A stretch of DNA of 64,000 nucleotides, taken from positions 5,873,187 through 5,937,186 of the forward strand of contig NZ_LN831776.1 in the NCBI RefSeq assembly GCF_000981585.1. Reading direction: 5' to 3'. Source of the stretch: Paenibacillus riograndensis SBR5. GTDB lineage: Bacteria > Bacillota > Bacilli > Paenibacillales > Paenibacillaceae. Every line of letters begins with the position of its first letter. Position 1 is the stretch's first letter. The position numbers and the translations under genes were made by a program. Positions 55,756 to 64,000 of the stretch are shown here, one piece after another. The notes beneath the pieces were generated by a model, which ran no database searches, had not been told where the DNA came from, and worked only from the letters and a program-made list of their open reading frames with translations.

Positions 55756-55917
55756 TTATGGTGAAAGGTGTAACTCCGGGGAATGTTTGGACTTCCGGCC
55801 GCTGTTGTCTCCAGATGTTCTGAATATAGTCGCTGGTAGCGGACAACATCCGGAGACAAAGGCGGACGCTACCGCTCCTCCAGTTCCAAACTTCCCCTCC
55901 GTTACTTCGCACCATAA
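55756..55917. repeat. MITE-like palindromic element, copy 2
   Basis: Ends TTATGGTG (55756-55763) and CACCATAA (55910-55917) are inverted. Inside, CCGGGGAATGTTTGGACTTC and its partner GGCGGACGCTACCGCTCC-TCCAGTTCCAAACTTCCCC are shared nearly base for base with the element at 38148-38404. The central part differs. It lies between the pyr promoter and the aminotransferase terminator. Confidence 0.7.
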
Positions 55918-56332
55918 AATCAGGCTTTTAGTTCAATAGCTTAAAGCAAAAAATCCAGCTTCTTTATCACGAAGCTGGAGGGTAATTAACGGCTGAAAGA
56001 AGGAAGGGTGACTGAGTGCACAACGCTCGCCCAGAAGTCCGCTAAGACATGCATTGGGGACCGTATGTTATCGTGTGGGGCATTCTGTGGACACGATGAG
56101 CTTCCTTCACGATTGATCCGCAGCCGTTGCGGACAGGAAAGCCGTTATTGAAGGAAGATTCAGCTATTCCGCAAGACAACGGACAGGGATGCCTTTATTT
56201 GTCTCTTTGCCTTTTATTCCAGGCTCTATCGGACGATATAACGGCTCCTGAGTCCGTAACCGCTGAAAAAACAAGGTTTTTGGCAAAATAAGGGCTCCTC
56301 AGTCCGCTCAGTATATAAATTCTTATCATGAA
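55918..56332. other. Intergenic region with short degenerate repeats
   Basis: No coding frame is credible. Short related motifs recur: GCCGTTGCGGACAG followed by GCCGTTATT near 56124-56150, a degraded copy near 56173-56199, and CGGCTCCTGAGTCCGT near 56241-56256 with a similar GGGCTCCTCAGTCCGC near 56292-56307. They look like decayed intergenic repeats. Confidence 0.4.
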
Positions 56333-56368
56333 GAAAAAGCCGCCGCAGATTTCTCCGCAGCAGCCTTA
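56333..56368 (-). terminator. Terminator of the aminotransferase gene
   Basis: In the minus-strand RNA AAGGCUGCUGCGGA pairs with UCUGCGGCGGCUUU across a GAAA tetraloop, using several G-U pairs, then UUUCUU. It is 23 bases past the stop. Confidence 0.75.
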
Positions 56369-56390
56369 AAAACTACATTACTAAACTTAA

Positions 56391-57644
56391 TTAAAATTCA
56401 AATTCAACGTCGCTAAGGCGTCTCTGAATTTCCGAGATGACGCGTTTCTCTTCTTCCTCGCCCTTGGCGATGAAGGTTACAGAGAAACGGACGAACGGGC
56501 CGGCATCATCCCAAGGCACGGTGGAGATCAGCTTCTCGCGGATCAGGAACTGCGAGAAGTCTTCGCCGGATTCAAAACGGCGTCCACCCTTAATGCCTTT
56601 TGGAGCAGCCACATAAAGGAAAAATGAGCCTTTAGGTTTCTCAGCCGAGAAGCCCAGACTGTTCAGCGCATCCACCAGCATGTTGTGGCGGCGGGAATAC
56701 TTGGCGGCAATCGCTTCGGTAATTTCAGGATGCTCCAGGCCATAAGCCGCTGCCTTCTGAATAGCGATGAATTGACCGGAATCATTGTTGTCCTTCACAT
56801 CGCTGAACGCCTTGACTACCAGCGGGTTGCCGGCTACGAACCCGATTCTCCAGCCGGTCATGTTGTAGGACTTGGACAAGGAATGCAGCTCTACACCGAC
56901 ATCCTTCGCACCCGGTACGGACAGGAAGCTGAGCGGCTTCATACCGTCATAAGTCAAGGCAGCGTATGGCGCATCGTGAATGACGACTACATCATATTTT
57001 TTCGCCCAGGCTACCACTTCACTGAAAAATTCAGGAGTTGCGCTTGCACCCGTCGGATTGTTTGGATAGTTCAGGTAAAGCAACTTTGCTTTGCGGGCCA
57101 CATCTTCCGGAATGGAGTTGAGGTCAGGCAGGAAGTTGTTTTCTTTCTTCAGCTCCACAGTGAACACTTGTCCACCCAGATATTTCGTGTGTGTGCCCAG
57201 CACGGGATAACCCGGAACTGTCATAATGGTAATGTCTCCCGGGTTAATGAAGCAGGATGGCAGCATCGCCAGCGCAGGCTTCGAACCAATGGAGTGCACG
57301 ACCTCAGTTACAGGGTCAATGCCGTCCACTCTGAAAACTTCCTTCAGGTAAGCGGCGGCAGCGGCTTTGAACTCCGGGATTCCGTTATCGGAATATCCGC
57401 GGTTTTCTTCTTTGGCGGCTTCTACCGCGAGCTTGGCGACGATCCCTTCGTCCGCCATTTCATCAGGCTCGCCCACGCCCATATCAATCAGCTCAATATT
57501 CGGAAAATCCTGTTTCGCCGACGCTTTGGCGCGTTTGATTTTCTCAAATTTGTAGATGGCTGTATCTTTGCCATAATTCGCACCGCCGATGCGGTCCGCA
57601 AAATTAGTCTGAATGAAGGTCTCCTGATATTGTTCAATACTCAT
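56391..57644 (-). CDS. dapL: LL-diaminopimelate aminotransferase-type enzyme
   Basis: Class I/II PLP aminotransferase of 417 residues. The PLP lysine is in HSLSKSYNMTGWRIGF (near residue 245), with the YLNYPNNPTGA loop and the phosphate Arg region. The N-terminal part (YGKDTAIYKFEKIKRAK; IELIDMGVGEPDEMAD) matches the proteins annotated as LL-diaminopimelate aminotransferase in Paenibacillus, which make LL-diaminopimelate for lysine and cell wall. Other aminotransferase activities cannot be excluded from sequence. It is monocistronic with its own terminator. Confidence 0.75.
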   Translation of the reverse strand: MSIEQYQETFIQTNFADRIGGANYGKDTAIYKFEKIKRAKASAKQDFPNIELIDMGVGEPDEMADEGIVAKLAVEAAKEENRGYSDNGIPEFKAAAAAYLKEVFRVDGIDPVTEVVHSIGSKPALAMLPSCFINPGDITIMTVPGYPVLGTHTKYLGGQVFTVELKKENNFLPDLNSIPEDVARKAKLLYLNYPNNPTGASATPEFFSEVVAWAKKYDVVVIHDAPYAALTYDGMKPLSFLSVPGAKDVGVELHSLSKSYNMTGWRIGFVAGNPLVVKAFSDVKDNNDSGQFIAIQKAAAYGLEHPEITEAIAAKYSRRHNMLVDALNSLGFSAEKPKGSFFLYVAAPKGIKGGRRFESGEDFSQFLIREKLISTVPWDDAGPFVRFSVTFIAKGEEEEKRVISEIQRRLSDVEFEF

Positions 57645-57778
57645 AATCTTTGCCTCATCTCCTGCTTTTTTTGTTCCTACATAAACTGAACTTATGATTT
57701 TTTTTCAATTTGTATATGTTCTAAATATGCCGCAAAGCTGCCTTCAAAACCATGGATTTATAATCACTTGATTTGTAC

Positions 57779-58753
57779 TTATCTGCTCCGCAGAGCAAAC
57801 AGCACTTCTTCCATATCGGCCGGAATCGGCGCGCTGTACTCCATATATTCACCGGTGGAGGGATGCACAAACCCCAGAACAGCGGCATGCAGGGCCTGTC
57901 CGTTCATAGTCGTCCCTTTGCTGCGTCCGTAGATGGGATCTCCGACCAGCGGATGACCGATAAACTTCATATGCACACGAATCTGGTGCGTGCGTCCGGT
58001 CTCCAGCTGCAGCTCCAGCAGGGTACAATCCCCAAATCGCTCCAGCACGGTAAAATGGGTCACAGACCGTTTGCTGTTCTTCTCTGTTACGGTATAGAGC
58101 TTGCGGTCATGCGGATCACGGCCAATAGGCGCATCTACCGTACCTTGGTCATGGGACAGGTTACCGTGCACTACAGCGATGTAGCGGCGGGTTACGCTAT
58201 GCTCCTTGAGCTGGGCTGCGAGCGAAGCATGGCTGGCATCATTTTTGGCGGCCATAATCAGTCCGGAGGTGTCTTTATCAATACGGTGCACAATCCCCGG
58301 ACGAATCTCGCCGTTAATGCCGGACAGGTCCTTGCAATGATACATCAGCGCATTGACCAGTGTGCCGGACGGATGGCCGACTGCCGGATGAACCACCATC
58401 CCGCGCGGTTTATTTACAACAATAACATCGCTGTCTTCATAGACCACTTCAAGCGGAATATCCTCCGCAATCAGGTCTGTTGCTTCAGCTTCCGGCACAG
58501 CAACTGCAACCACATCGCCTTCGGCCAGCTTATAGTTGGCTTTTACCGGAGCGCCGTTTACGGTTACATGTCCTCCGCTGATCCACAGCTGTACCTGGGA
58601 GCGTGAAATGTCATCTTCCCAAGACTCTGTAATGTATTTATCGATCCGCTCCCGGGCATTCTCTCCGGCAACAGTCCATTCCGTGACGTCCCTTTCCTCT
58701 TCGAAGGCGCCGGAAGGCACCTGCTGATTGACGTCCTTGTTCAACTCATTCAT
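57779..58753 (-). CDS. RluD-like 23S rRNA pseudouridine synthase
   Basis: RluA/RluD family enzyme of 324 residues. An N-terminal S4 domain (about 32-90; RIDKYITESWEDDISRSQVQ) binds RNA. The catalytic motif is GIVHRIDKDTSGLIMAAK near residue 155 (HRLDxxTSG with Asp as the catalytic residue), then IRVHMKFIGHPLVGDPIYG. It isomerises uridines in ribosomal RNA. Its start overlaps the lspA stop by eight bases. This lspA-rluD order is common in Bacillales. Confidence 0.9.
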   Translation of the reverse strand: MNELNKDVNQQVPSGAFEEERDVTEWTVAGENARERIDKYITESWEDDISRSQVQLWISGGHVTVNGAPVKANYKLAEGDVVAVAVPEAEATDLIAEDIPLEVVYEDSDVIVVNKPRGMVVHPAVGHPSGTLVNALMYHCKDLSGINGEIRPGIVHRIDKDTSGLIMAAKNDASHASLAAQLKEHSVTRRYIAVVHGNLSHDQGTVDAPIGRDPHDRKLYTVTEKNSKRSVTHFTVLERFGDCTLLELQLETGRTHQIRVHMKFIGHPLVGDPIYGRSKGTTMNGQALHAAVLGFVHPSTGEYMEYSAPIPADMEEVLFALRSR

Positions 58754-59261
58754 TCCCTTCCCTGACTTCCTTGGTTTCCTTAACCTCGTTGATTTCTTCT
58801 CCGCTCTTCATATCAAGCAGCGTATCCAGAATAATCAGCCCCACCCCGATCACGATGCAGGAATCCGCCACATTAAAGATCGGAAAGGTGTAGCTGCCGA
58901 AATTGAACATCAGGAAGTCAACAACCTCTCCGTTCAAAAGCCGGTCCAGAAAATTGCCTACAGCTCCGCCGAGTACCAGCGCCAGTGCAGTGGGCAGCAG
59001 CTTGCGGGTTGCTTTTGCCTTGTTCAAATACCAGACAATTCCGGACACAACAATAACGGTGACCACGACAAAAAACCACTGCTGTCCCTGAAGAATGCCA
59101 AAGGCAGCTCCTTGATTGCGGTGGGAGGTGATAATGAAAAAATCCTTGATAACCGGAATCTGCTCGCCGAGCTCCAGCCGGGTAGCAATCAAATACTTGG
59201 TACCCTGGTCTACCAAAAATACGATAAGCGCAATCAGATAGTACACCACAGAAGTTGTCAC
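58746..59261 (-). CDS. lspA: Signal peptidase II (prolipoprotein signal peptidase)
   Basis: Membrane aspartic protease of 171 residues with four helices; it cleaves lipoprotein signal peptides, such as those of the two binding proteins in this window. Catalytic aspartates are in GGAVGNFLDRLLNGEVVDFL and FPIFNVADSCIVIGV. The N-terminal FLVDQGTKYLI motif is typical. It is encoded just upstream of and overlapping the pseudouridine synthase gene. Confidence 0.95.
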   Translation of the reverse strand: MTTSVVYYLIALIVFLVDQGTKYLIATRLELGEQIPVIKDFFIITSHRNQGAAFGILQGQQWFFVVVTVIVVSGIVWYLNKAKATRKLLPTALALVLGGAVGNFLDRLLNGEVVDFLMFNFGSYTFPIFNVADSCIVIGVGLIILDTLLDMKSGEEINEVKETKEVREGNE

Positions 59262-59489
59262 TCCGTTCTTATTTTTCCCGCTGCAGGCGGTACGAATACT
59301 GTATAAAGACTTGTATATTGTAGCACAGGCCTCAAGAAGCCGTCTATTGCAAGGACAGGGCCGCGCGCCCCAGACCGGGGAGTATTTGCCATGCTAAAAA
59401 ACCAGTTCTCCGGTCAACCTATCCAATAAGCATCCGGAACATACCGCAAACGAACGATGCTGAGAATGTATACGAAAGGAGCGATCCCT

Positions 59490-60221
59490 ATGAGCCATCT
59501 GCCGGCAGAGCAGCTCGCCAAGCTGCGGGCTGCGATCATTCAGCAGCGGGAAGATATTGAACATAGATTGAAAAACAGCGCCCACTACGGGCTGCAGGAC
59601 TCCATGCGTGACATGACTGGAGATCTGACGGAGATTGACAACCACCCCGGCGATGCCGCCACGGAGCTGTATCACCGGTCCATGGATATTTCATTGTTGG
59701 AGCGTGACGAGCATGAGCTGGACAACATCGCTGCAGCCTTAGCTGCCATGGATGAAGGAACCTATGGGGTCTGCGCAGTCTGCGGCGAATCCATCCCCCT
59801 GGAACGCTTGAATGCCGTACCGCTAACCCGCTTCTGCAAAGAGCATAACCCTCGCCAAAGCTCGCCTTTCACAAGGCCTGCAGAAGAGGAATTTCTGTCC
59901 CCGCCTTTTGGCCGCACCAGTCTGGATGAACGCGGGGAACAGAACCGGTTCGACGGTGAAGACGCCTGGCAGATTGTGGAGAGCTGGGGCAGCTCCAATT
60001 CACCTGCTATGGCCGAGGGCAATGACATTTCTTCTTATAATGATATGGAGATTGAAGCTGACGAAACCGAGGGCTTCGTGGAGCCTTGGGAGAACTTTAT
60101 CGCTACCGACATCGCCGGGAACCATATGATGGTCATCAAGGGATCAAGCTACCGCCACTATATGGACAGCGGGGAAGGCAGCTATCTTCTCGATCCGCTG
60201 AGTAAAAAAGAAAGGGAGTAG
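59490..60221 (+). CDS. YteA-like TraR/DksA zinc-finger sporulation protein
   Basis: Protein of 243 residues from the ATG at 59490 behind GAAAGGAGC. An N-terminal coiled coil (LAKLRAAIIQQREDIEHRL) precedes a DksA-type zinc finger with CAVCGESIPLERLNAVPLTR then FCKEH, in which the fourth Cys is replaced by His. A C-terminal acidic region follows. The family (YteA) is linked to sporulation in Bacillus. Possibly it binds RNA polymerase like DksA, but that is inference. Confidence 0.85.
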   Translation: MSHLPAEQLAKLRAAIIQQREDIEHRLKNSAHYGLQDSMRDMTGDLTEIDNHPGDAATELYHRSMDISLLERDEHELDNIAAALAAMDEGTYGVCAVCGESIPLERLNAVPLTRFCKEHNPRQSSPFTRPAEEEFLSPPFGRTSLDERGEQNRFDGEDAWQIVESWGSSNSPAMAEGNDISSYNDMEIEADETEGFVEPWENFIATDIAGNHMMVIKGSSYRHYMDSGEGSYLLDPLSKKERE

Positions 60222-60240
60222 CCTGGGGCTGCTCTTTTTT
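60219..60240 (+). terminator. Terminator after the yteA-like gene
   Basis: GTAGCC, three bases, GGCTGC (one G-U pair), then TCTTTTTT. A second longer hairpin CCCGCAAAGT ... ACTTTTGCGGG with a T run follows at 60257-60311. Confidence 0.6.
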
Positions 60241-60309
60241 ACATATATTAGGGGCCCCGCAAAGTATGTGAATTAGCTTCCATGCAAAGGCAAACTTTTG
60301 CGGGTTTTT

Positions 60310-60861
60310 TTAAAAAGTCTTCAGCTCCAGTTGATGTTGTACAATCCGCACAATGTCTGCAATGTAATCGCCGATGATCGGCAGATTGAGCGCCCCAAGA
60401 ACCTGAAGCACATAAATGATCGTTGCGGCAAAAAAAGTAAAGCCCAGCGCAATCCCCAATCCCCGCGCCGTTCCCGACAGGACATTCAGCCAAACCAGAC
60501 GCCAGGGTGAGTTCAGGAGCTGCGTATATTCGGCGATCCGCGCTTTCTCCATCTGCTGGACCAGCCCGGTTGTCAGCCGGTAGACCGCATTCAGCTTTTC
60601 TTCCGGCGGAATTTCGCCAGGATCACCGCTAATGCCGCGGAAATCTGCAGGAGGCTGGTCCGGACCATGTGCATTCACGTGCACAGAACGCCCCTGCTTC
60701 ATTGCCGCCCGCTCAAACTGACGCGGTGTATGCTTTTCTGGAGTATTGCTGTCCGCCTGACTGCTTATGCCCTGCTGCGTGCTGCTGCCCGCCCCGGATG
60801 TTCTGATCGAGATTCTTCCTGTTTTCCCGAAGCGGTGCTTGTCCTCTTGCCGTCCCTCCAT
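60310..60861 (-). CDS. DUF5665-type membrane protein
   Basis: Protein of 183 residues. The N-terminal 90 residues are polar and probably disordered. The C-terminal part has the DUF5665 pattern: KLNAVYRLTTGLVQQMEKARI and AEYTQLLNSPWRLVWLNVLSG, then one or two hydrophobic helices (GIALGFTFFAATIIYVLQVLG) and NLPIIGDYIADIVRIVQHQL. An inner-membrane location is likely. The function is unknown. It is conserved next to ileS in this group. Confidence 0.75.
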   Translation of the reverse strand: MEGRQEDKHRFGKTGRISIRTSGAGSSTQQGISSQADSNTPEKHTPRQFERAAMKQGRSVHVNAHGPDQPPADFRGISGDPGEIPPEEKLNAVYRLTTGLVQQMEKARIAEYTQLLNSPWRLVWLNVLSGTARGLGIALGFTFFAATIIYVLQVLGALNLPIIGDYIADIVRIVQHQLELKTF

Positions 60862-60896
60862 GGCGTTGACTCCTCCCTAGCGTCACTTAAGGTCCA

Positions 60897-60952
60897 CAAA
60901 GTAAACGAGCCCGGTCAAAAGAGAGAGGACTCTCTTTAAGCACCGGGCTCGT
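60897..60952 (-). terminator. Terminator of ileS
   Basis: ACGAGCCCGGT (60905-60915) pairs perfectly with ACCGGGCTCGT (60942-60952) around an inner AGAGAG/CTCTCT hairpin, then TTTACTTTG on the minus strand. Confidence 0.8.
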
Positions 60953-61027
60953 CATTTTGCCGCTAACCCCTAGAATCTTATCCTTTGCCGCTAGTATATG
61001 CCATTTAGGGACAGGTAATGCACACCT

Positions 61028-64000
61028 TTAGGCTCCGATATGAATTCCGATCGATTTGCCTCCGGCTTCTACGGTCTCAAACGCATGCTCTCCATCGAAA
61101 TCAACTGTAGTTACCAGCACATTCTCGCGGAGCACATGTTCAAATGCCGTCACTGCCGCTTTCAGCTCGCCGTCCACCTTAAGCGTCAGCGCGATCCGTT
61201 TCTCAATCGGCAGATCCAGGCGTTTGCGGTAATCCTGGACCGCGCGCACGATCTCGCGTACCCAGCCTTCCTGCTCCAGCTCCGGTGTGATCTCCGTATT
61301 CAGCGCTACTGTAAGTCCGTACCCGGATGCCGAAGCAAAACCCGGTTTGGCCTGCTTCTCTACAAGCAGCTCCTCAGCGGTAATCTGCAGCTCCTCCCCT
61401 TCCGGAGATACAATCGCAATGACGCCTTCCTGTACGGCTTTGCGGGTAGCCTCACTGTCCAAAGCTTTCAGGAAGCCCTGGAGGAAGCCGACGTTTTTAC
61501 CGTATTTTTTACCGGCCACCTTCAGATTGAGCTTCAATGTAAAATCTACAAATCCGCTGTCGCTGTGCTCCACCACAATCTCTTTGACATTGATTTCATC
61601 CTTGATGATCTCTTCGTAATCCGCCAAATGGAAGCTGCGGTCAATCGATACAATCAGCTCGGACAACGGCTGGCGGTTCTTGATGCCGGTCTCATTGCGG
61701 ACGTTGCGGGCCAGCTCAACAATCTGTCTCGCACTCTCCATATCCTGCTCCAGCTCCAGATCGATCAGACTCTCATCGGCCACAGGATAATCTGCCAAAT
61801 GCACACTTTCACCGCCGCCCAGATTCATAAAGATATCCTCGGACAGCATCGGTGTAAAGGGCGCCATCAGCGTAGCCGTAGTCAGCAGAACATGCGTCAA
61901 TGTGCGGTATGCATCAAGCTTCTCCTCGCCCAGCCCGCTGCCCCAGAACCGGTCACGGGAACGGCGGATATACCAGTTGCTCAGCTCATCCACAAAGTTC
62001 TCAACGGCCTTGGACGTATTGACGAAATCATTAACCGCCAGGCCCTTATCCACCAGCAGGATCAGACTGTTCAGACGGGACAGAATCCAGCGGTCCAGCT
62101 TATGCCCCGATACTTTGAACGGATGATCAGCAGGATCATAGCCGTCGATACCGGCATACAGCGTCAGGAACGCATGGGTGTTGACCAGCGTATCCACAAT
62201 TTTGGATTTGGTCTCACCAACCAGGCCGCGCGAGAAACGTTTGTTGTTCCATGGCGCACTGTCGGACAGGATCGCCCAGCGGAACGCATCCGTGCCGTAT
62301 TCGTTCATGATTTCCCAAGGGTCAATGACATTGCCTTTGGATTTGGACATTTTTTGGCCGTTCTCATCAAAAATGTGGCCGTGGGCAATAACCGCCTTAT
62401 ACGGAGCTTTGCCTTTGAACAGCGTCGATACCGCAAGCAAGCTGTAGAACCAGCCGCGTGTCTGGTCAATCCCTTCGCAGATCATGTCTGCCGGATATTG
62501 GTCCTCGAACTTGTCTTGATTTTCAAAAGGATAGTGGCTTTGGGCGAACGGCATCGAGCCGCTGTCAAACCAGACGTCGATAACCTCTGAGGTCCGCACC
62601 ATTACTCCGCCCTCGCTGAATGGACTGCGCAGCTTGATGTTGTCTACATAAGGCTTGTGGAGCTCGATATCCTCCGGCACCTCTCCGATCGCCATCGATC
62701 TCAGTTCAGCAATGCTGTGCGGGGCAAATTCCTTGCCCGTATCCTGGCAGATCCAGATATTCAGCGGAGTCCCCCAATAGCGGTTGCGGCTGATGTTCCA
62801 GTCCACCAGTTCCTCCAGGAATTTGCCGAAGCGGCCTTCGCGCACGTGATCCGGGTACCAATCCACACTGTTGTTGTTCGCAATAAGCTGGTCCTTAATT
62901 GCCGTTGTCTGGATAAACCAGCTGTCTGTTGCATAGTAGAGTAGCGGGGTATCGCAGCGCCAGCAGAACGGATAGCTGTGCTCGTATTTCTCTTTGCTGT
63001 ACAGCAGGCCTTTCTCGGATAGCACCTTGACAATATCCAGATCGCAATCCTTCACGAACCGTCCGGCAAAATCAGAAACCACATCCGTATACTTACCGGA
63101 AGTGTCCACTACGTTGACAAAGCTGATGCCATTCTCACGGCAGCTTTTATAGTCATCTTCACCATGGGCCGGAGCCATGTGCACGATCCCTGTACCGCTG
63201 GAATCCGTAACGAAGGAAGCTCCAACGATAACATTATGTTTTTCGGCCTGGATATATCCGAATGGCGGTGTATAGCTCTGGCCGATAAAATCCGTGCCCT
63301 TGTGCGTGGACAGGATCGTATATTCACCCTTCAATACCTCTTCCGCAAGATTCTTTGCAAGCACATACACGCCGTCTTCCTGCCGGGCGCGGACATACTC
63401 CATGTCCGGGTTCATCGCCAGGGCCATATGCGCCGGCAGTGTCCAAGGCGTGGTCGTCCAGGCGAGCACATAGTCGCCGCTGCCGTTCAGCTTAAACTTG
63501 GCTGTTGCACTAAGGTCTTTGACCGTCTTGTAGCCCTGCGCCACTTCATGCGAGCTTAGCGTCGTCTGGCAGCTTGGGCAATACGGGCTTACCCGGTGTC
63601 CGCGGTACAGCAGCCCTTTCTCATGGACCGTAGCAAGGATGTTCCATACGCTCTCGATGTACGTATTGTCCAAGGTAACATATGGATGGTCCAGATCGGT
63701 CCAGTACCCGATGGCTTCCGTGAACTCCCGCCACTGCTTCTCGTACCCGAAGACACTTTCTTTACACTCCTTGATGAACTTCTCCACACCATATTCTTCG
63801 ATCTCTTGCTTGCCGGAGATTCCCAGCTTTTTCTGTACGCCGAGTTCTACCGGCAGCCCGTGAGTATCCCAGCCTGCCTTACGTACTACCCGGTAGCCTT
63901 TCATCGTCTGGTAGCGGCCGATAAAGTCCTTGATGACCCGCCCGAGCACGTGCCCGATATGCGGTACGCCATTGGCCGTCGGCGGTCCTTCATAGAACAC
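61028..64000 (-). CDS. ileS: Isoleucyl-tRNA synthetase (5' end outside window)
   Basis: At least 990 residues; the N-terminal few dozen lie beyond the right edge. Class I signature HIGH is in GVPHIGHVLGRVIKDF, and KMSKS is in ENGQKMSKSKGNVIDP. The editing (CP1) domain includes WTTTPWTLPAHMALAMNPD. The anticodon-binding region and a C-terminal extension with YRKRLDLPIEKRIALTLK suggest the eukaryote-like/IleS2 type of about 1030 residues. It charges tRNA-Ile, including the tRNA-Ile2 in this window. A T-box leader would be upstream, not visible here. Confidence 0.96.
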   Translation of the reverse strand: MFYEGPPTANGVPHIGHVLGRVIKDFIGRYQTMKGYRVVRKAGWDTHGLPVELGVQKKLGISGKQEIEEYGVEKFIKECKESVFGYEKQWREFTEAIGYWTDLDHPYVTLDNTYIESVWNILATVHEKGLLYRGHRVSPYCPSCQTTLSSHEVAQGYKTVKDLSATAKFKLNGSGDYVLAWTTTPWTLPAHMALAMNPDMEYVRARQEDGVYVLAKNLAEEVLKGEYTILSTHKGTDFIGQSYTPPFGYIQAEKHNVIVGASFVTDSSGTGIVHMAPAHGEDDYKSCRENGISFVNVVDTSGKYTDVVSDFAGRFVKDCDLDIVKVLSEKGLLYSKEKYEHSYPFCWRCDTPLLYYATDSWFIQTTAIKDQLIANNNSVDWYPDHVREGRFGKFLEELVDWNISRNRYWGTPLNIWICQDTGKEFAPHSIAELRSMAIGEVPEDIELHKPYVDNIKLRSPFSEGGVMVRTSEVIDVWFDSGSMPFAQSHYPFENQDKFEDQYPADMICEGIDQTRGWFYSLLAVSTLFKGKAPYKAVIAHGHIFDENGQKMSKSKGNVIDPWEIMNEYGTDAFRWAILSDSAPWNNKRFSRGLVGETKSKIVDTLVNTHAFLTLYAGIDGYDPADHPFKVSGHKLDRWILSRLNSLILLVDKGLAVNDFVNTSKAVENFVDELSNWYIRRSRDRFWGSGLGEEKLDAYRTLTHVLLTTATLMAPFTPMLSEDIFMNLGGGESVHLADYPVADESLIDLELEQDMESARQIVELARNVRNETGIKNRQPLSELIVSIDRSFHLADYEEIIKDEINVKEIVVEHSDSGFVDFTLKLNLKVAGKKYGKNVGFLQGFLKALDSEATRKAVQEGVIAIVSPEGEELQITAEELLVEKQAKPGFASASGYGLTVALNTEITPELEQEGWVREIVRAVQDYRKRLDLPIEKRIALTLKVDGELKAAVTAFEHVLRENVLVTTVDFDGEHAFETVEAGGKSIGIHIGA

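Overview
The window looks like a Paenibacillus chromosome (inference from gene content). It is mostly near 50% GC and has YesM/YesN two-component systems beside carbohydrate ABC transporters, a PyrR-controlled pyrimidine operon, a lspA-rluD block near ileS, and small sporulation and motility genes.

Layout. 1-6.2 kb: a minus-strand operon, lplB-type permease, lplC-type permease, lipoprotein binding protein, YesM kinase, short AraC-type response regulator, then a second AraC fragment running off the left edge. 6.5-11.2 kb: AT-rich accessory genes, namely a methyltransferase, a broken transposase remnant, an MFS/metallo-beta-lactamase-fold pair divergent from an HxlR regulator with an operator-like palindrome, and an XRE regulator. 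11.3-17.4 kb: a glycoside module of GPH symporter, GH3 enzyme and an AraC regulator fused to a GH39-like domain without its nucleophile. 17.6-26.4 kb: a second sugar operon of kinase, regulator, binding protein, two permeases, GH43-like protein and Gfo/Idh/MocA oxidoreductase, with cre-like sites.

27.1-36.3 kb: an AT-rich island inserted at tRNA-Leu(UAA), bounded by a 67-bp near-perfect duplication of the tRNA 3' half. It carries a giant metallophosphoesterase/repeat/PIN-like protein (frameshifted) and a membrane-anchored Mrr-type nuclease (apparently frameshifted near its end), plus an XRE regulator and a decayed small gene. No integrase remains except a possible tail. This is the best candidate for an undescribed system, probably a defence or conflict module.

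36.4-46.3 kb: small secreted, sporulation and regulatory genes, a MITE-like repeat, a GH26 mannanase-like protein with PA14, a NucB-like nuclease, an ImmA/IrrE peptidase, an RNA polymerase alpha-CTD-like protein, and tRNA-Ile2/tRNA-fMet. 46.4-55.7 kb: pyrR-pyrB-pyrC-carA-carB-pyrF-pyrE behind a PyrR attenuator. 55.7-64 kb: a second MITE-like copy, an LL-diaminopimelate-type aminotransferase, rluD-like, lspA, a yteA-like gene, a DUF5665-like gene and the 3' part of ileS.

The two sugar operons pair sensing (kinase/regulator) with uptake and, in the second, intracellular processing, under probable CcpA control. All functions are read from motifs and gene order only; no search was run.
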